Shown here: in pieces, positions 61,850-64,000 of the stretch | How the letters are laid out: every line of letters begins with the position of its first letter | Position numbering within the stretch: position 1 is the stretch's first letter | Assembly (NCBI RefSeq): GCF_008692605.1 | Contig: NZ_LFCT01000028.1 | Span: 18,950-82,949, forward strand | Length of the DNA: 64,000 nt | Source: Sphingobium estronivorans | GTDB lineage: Bacteria; Pseudomonadota; Alphaproteobacteria; Sphingomonadales; Sphingomonadaceae | Direction of reading: 5' to 3' | The notes under the pieces: generated by a model | What the model was told of the DNA's origin: nothing | Databases searched by the model: none | The model's input: only the letters and a program-made list of their open reading frames with translations | Translations under genes and position numbers: made by a program

Positions 61850-62911
61850 ATGTCCCAATATGCATCTACGCCACTTCTGTGCCAGCGATCGTCCAAGGTC
61901 GCGCGCGAACTGCTGCTCAAGGTGCAGGATGTCGGCGTGGATGCCGATGCCATCCTCCAGCGCGCGGGGCTGGCATCCGGCATGGACGCCATGCTTCGCC
62001 CGGCATGGACGGTATCGCTGTCGCCCGATCAGTTCACCCTCATCTATCGGGAATGCGTCGCGGCGCTGGAGGTGCATGACAGCCGCAGGCAGGGCCGGCC
62101 GCCGATGACCAAGGGCGAAGTGGACATGCTTTGCCACTGCGTCATCAATTGCGCGACCCTGGCGGACGCGATCGCGCAAGCCGCGGCCTTTTGCGCCATG
62201 CTGGATGGCCGGGCCGCCGAATTGTCGATCGCCACGGTGGGCGCGCAGGCAGAATTCCGCATGCACACTTTCCGGCGCCGGCGCGATATCGCATCCTTCC
62301 TGACCGATCTGACCGGCCTGTCGACCTATCATCGCCTGTTCAGCTGGCTGATTGGCGAGGAGATCGAGCCGCTTTCGGTCGAGGTCTGCTACCCTCTGCT
62401 GATCGAGGAGGAGGTCGCCGCGATACTGATGCCGCATCCGATCGCTTATGCGCGTTCGGATAATCTGCTGCACTTCCCGGCGCGCTATCTGGCGCAGCCG
62501 GTCGTGCGCAGCCATGCCGAACTGGTCGATCTGCTGAAAACCTTTCCCTTCGACCTGGACGCCGCTCCCCTCAAGCGGGTGTCGATGGCAAGAAAGGTGC
62601 GCGCCGCTTTCGGCGGCGCATTGGCACGGCGAAATCCCTTGCCCGCGCTGGACATGCTGGCCCGTCAGTTCAATATCAGCGGCGCGACATTGAAGCGCCG
62701 GCTGGCGGAAGAAGGCGTCTCCCTGCAACAACTCAAGGCGCGATGCCGTCATGATTTTGCGATGGGTCTGCTCGCGGATGACAGCCTGTCCCTCGAAGAT
62801 ATCGCCCGCCGGGTGGGGTTCAGCGACGCGACGACCTTCAGCCGCGGGTTCAAGGCGTGGACCGGAATGCCCCCGTCCGCCTACCGCAAAGCGTCGCCTT
62901 CCATCGAATAG
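61850..62911 (+). CDS. AraC-family regulator with an arabinose-binding-type N-terminal domain
   Basis: 353 aa. The long N-terminal part (CINCATLADAIAQAAAFCAML and LSVEVCYPLL, in pieces) is the PF12625-like ligand domain; the C-terminal double HTH is LARQFNISGATLKRRLAEEG plus IARRVGFSDATTFSRGF, ending GMPPSAYRK. It is divergent from the RfbH/ColD-like gene with a 113-bp spacer and is its likely regulator. Confidence 0.88.
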   Translation: MSQYASTPLLCQRSSKVARELLLKVQDVGVDADAILQRAGLASGMDAMLRPAWTVSLSPDQFTLIYRECVAALEVHDSRRQGRPPMTKGEVDMLCHCVINCATLADAIAQAAAFCAMLDGRAAELSIATVGAQAEFRMHTFRRRRDIASFLTDLTGLSTYHRLFSWLIGEEIEPLSVEVCYPLLIEEEVAAILMPHPIAYARSDNLLHFPARYLAQPVVRSHAELVDLLKTFPFDLDAAPLKRVSMARKVRAAFGGALARRNPLPALDMLARQFNISGATLKRRLAEEGVSLQQLKARCRHDFAMGLLADDSLSLEDIARRVGFSDATTFSRGFKAWTGMPPSAYRKASPSIE

Positions 62912-62982
62912 AGATATTCCTACGATCTGTTCTATCGGAGCGATCGTCGGGAGATAGGGATGGGCGCGATCCTCCTCACCAA

Positions 62983-63870
62983 TCAGCCTAGCGCCAGCGC
63001 GCAGGCGCGGTCGAACACCGAATGGGTCACAGGCTCTGTGTCGGATGCTCGCATGGCCACATGAAATTCGACGGGGGCAAGCGCAGGCATCCCTTCAAGC
63101 TCGACCAGCGCGCCGCTCGCCAATTCCTCCCGCGCCATGATTTCGGGAAAAATGCCGATGCCCCCCCCTGCCTTGGCAATGTCGATCATGATCCGGGCAT
63201 TGTTGCAAAGGTTCAGCAGGCCGTGCGCGATTTGCGAGGCAGCTATGGCCTCCCGCATGCGCCCATGGATCGGCGAATGGCTGGCGAGCGACCAGACCGG
63301 GACGATGCGATCCGATGCCCCCGCGCCAAAGGCATCCGCCACATCCGGGCTGGCGAGCCACAGCAACCCCACCGACCCGATCGGGCGGGCGATCAGGGCC
63401 GGGTGCGCGATGGGTCCGGCGGCGAAGGCTATGTCGGTACGTCCGGTCAGCAATTGCTGGATCAGATTGACGGTCAGATCGATCTCGATTTCCAGGCTGA
63501 CGAACGGCATGTCCTTCTTGAGATCGGAAAGGAAGGCAGGCAGGCAGCTTGCCGCGGCGATTTCGCCCGTGCCGATGCGGATGACGCCGCTCGCCTCGCC
63601 AAAGCCGCCGCAACGCATGAGCACGGCCTGAAGATCGCCCCAGAGCGGCCCGCAATCGCGCACCAATTGCCGCCCCGCCGGGGTAAGCGACATGGTGCGC
63701 CCTTCGCGGCGGAACAGGCTGGCCCCCAGATGCGCCTCCAATTCCCGCACCCGCGCGGAAATGGCGGGCTGGCTCGTGTTCAGCCGGTCGGCCGCGGCGG
63801 CAAAGGTGCCCAGCCGCTCGATCCAGAGCAGCGTTTCAAGATGATAGAGGCCGATGCGATTAATAGCCAT
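62983..63870 (-). CDS. LysR-family transcriptional regulator
   Basis: 295 aa. The N-terminal winged HTH (FAAAADRLNTSQPAISARVRELE, shown in part) and a periplasmic-binding-protein-like effector domain are intact. It is divergent from a CoA-transferase gene that starts at the right edge of the window, a common layout for 3-oxoadipate or acetoacetate CoA-transferase control. Confidence 0.9.
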   Translation of the reverse strand: MAINRIGLYHLETLLWIERLGTFAAAADRLNTSQPAISARVRELEAHLGASLFRREGRTMSLTPAGRQLVRDCGPLWGDLQAVLMRCGGFGEASGVIRIGTGEIAAASCLPAFLSDLKKDMPFVSLEIEIDLTVNLIQQLLTGRTDIAFAAGPIAHPALIARPIGSVGLLWLASPDVADAFGAGASDRIVPVWSLASHSPIHGRMREAIAASQIAHGLLNLCNNARIMIDIAKAGGGIGIFPEIMAREELASGALVELEGMPALAPVEFHVAMRASDTEPVTHSVFDRACALALG

Positions 63871-63875
63871 GGTTT

Positions 63876-63900
63876 ATGATTAACGCAAAAAACAAATCAT
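63876..63900. promoter_or_regulatory. LysR-type operator candidate
   Basis: ATGATT (63876-63881) and AATCAT (63895-63900) are inverted around 13 nt of AT-rich sequence, a T-N11-A style LysR box in the 83-bp gap between the LysR gene and the CoA-transferase start. Confidence 0.55.
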
Positions 63901-63953
63901 TGGAAATAATGAATGCTGTCCTCCACCCTGCGGTCGAAAGGAGAGGCCGTCCC

Positions 63954-64000
63954 ATGGCGAACAAAATTTATCCGAATGCTGCATCCGCGTTGGAGGGCCT
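63954..64000 (+). CDS. CoA-transferase subunit A, 3' truncated by the window edge
   Basis: The ATG at 63954 is preceded by AAAGGAG and opens MANKIYPNAASALEGL, the typical start of sphingomonad 3-oxoacid CoA-transferase subunit A. Only 15 complete codons are visible, so the call rests on the N-terminus, the ribosome site and the divergent LysR regulator. Confidence 0.6.
   Translation, partial: MANKIYPNAASALEG

Noticed and set aside
1..64000. CRISPR arrays, tRNA or rRNA genes, IS elements
   Set aside because: No regularly spaced repeats, cloverleaf-like or transposase sequences were noticed; the only repeats are the REP-like elements and short operator repeats.

Overview
The window looks like chromosomal DNA of a sphingomonad (Alphaproteobacteria; Sphingobium, Novosphingobium or Sphingomonas). 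The evidence is the high GC content, dense operons with ATGA stop/start overlaps, several large TonB-dependent receptors with the DIVVTAQRR-type plug start, and protein sequences of sphingomonad character. This placement is inference from sequence style; no rRNA or tRNA gene is present. Most of the left half is a steroid-catabolism locus.

Region 1 (1-9.1 kb): a truncated TetR regulator, then a leftward operon (7911 to 790) for steroid rings A and B: flavin-dependent hydroxylase (HsaA type), meta-cleavage-product hydrolase (HsaD type), flavin reductase (HsaB type), 2-hydroxypentadienoate hydratase, acetylating acetaldehyde dehydrogenase, 4-hydroxy-2-oxovalerate aldolase, a TIM-barrel isomerase-like protein and an esterase. 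The extradiol dioxygenase (HsaC type) is transcribed divergently from a shared promoter region.

Region 2 (9.2-26.7 kb): a rightward operon of about 17.5 kb with almost no gaps. It carries the ring C/D (HIP) pathway known from the mycobacterial KstR2 regulon: ipdA, ipdB, a crotonase, ipdC, echA20, a two-subunit acyl-CoA dehydrogenase, fadA6, an Rv3548c-type SDR, further acyl-CoA dehydrogenases, ipdF, a MaoC hydratase, fadE30 and fadD3. It also encodes a true ketosteroid isomerase (KSI) with Tyr14 and Asp38 in the classical positions, and a SnoaL/BaiE-like protein.

Region 3 (26.8-35.1 kb): SDRs, a luciferase-like (LLM) flavin monooxygenase, a second BaiE-like protein, an atypical SDR, a broken TonB-receptor remnant with its terminator intact, and an amidohydrolase. 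These are probably steroid-tailoring functions, but their substrates are unknown.

Region 4 (35.2-41.8 kb): bounded by an inverted pair of ~95-bp REP-like repeats. It holds a Coq4-like protein, a TonB receptor with an EF-hand-like loop, an XRE regulator and two SDRs, one of them lacking the catalytic Tyr.

Region 5 (41.8-49.3 kb): a di-heme MauG-type peroxidase, a small exported protein and a TonB receptor (divergent), then an IclR regulator divergent from homogentisate dioxygenase and fumarylacetoacetase.

Region 6 (49.4-64 kb): an AraC regulator, two paralogous exported arylsulfatases in opposite orientation, an exported SnoaL-like protein, a TonB receptor, an exported DUF1214-like protein translationally coupled to one sulfatase, a PLP/PMP-type sugar-3-dehydratase homologue with His in place of the PLP lysine, an AraC and a LysR regulator, and the first codons of a CoA-transferase subunit at the right edge.

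Taken together, the window suggests import of steroids or steroid conjugates by TonB receptors, periplasmic desulfation, A-ring isomerisation by KSI, 9,10-seco cleavage, and CoA-dependent breakdown of HIP. The link between the sulfatase region and steroids is inference only. The upper-pathway enzymes KshAB and KstD, and side-chain enzymes, are not recognised here.
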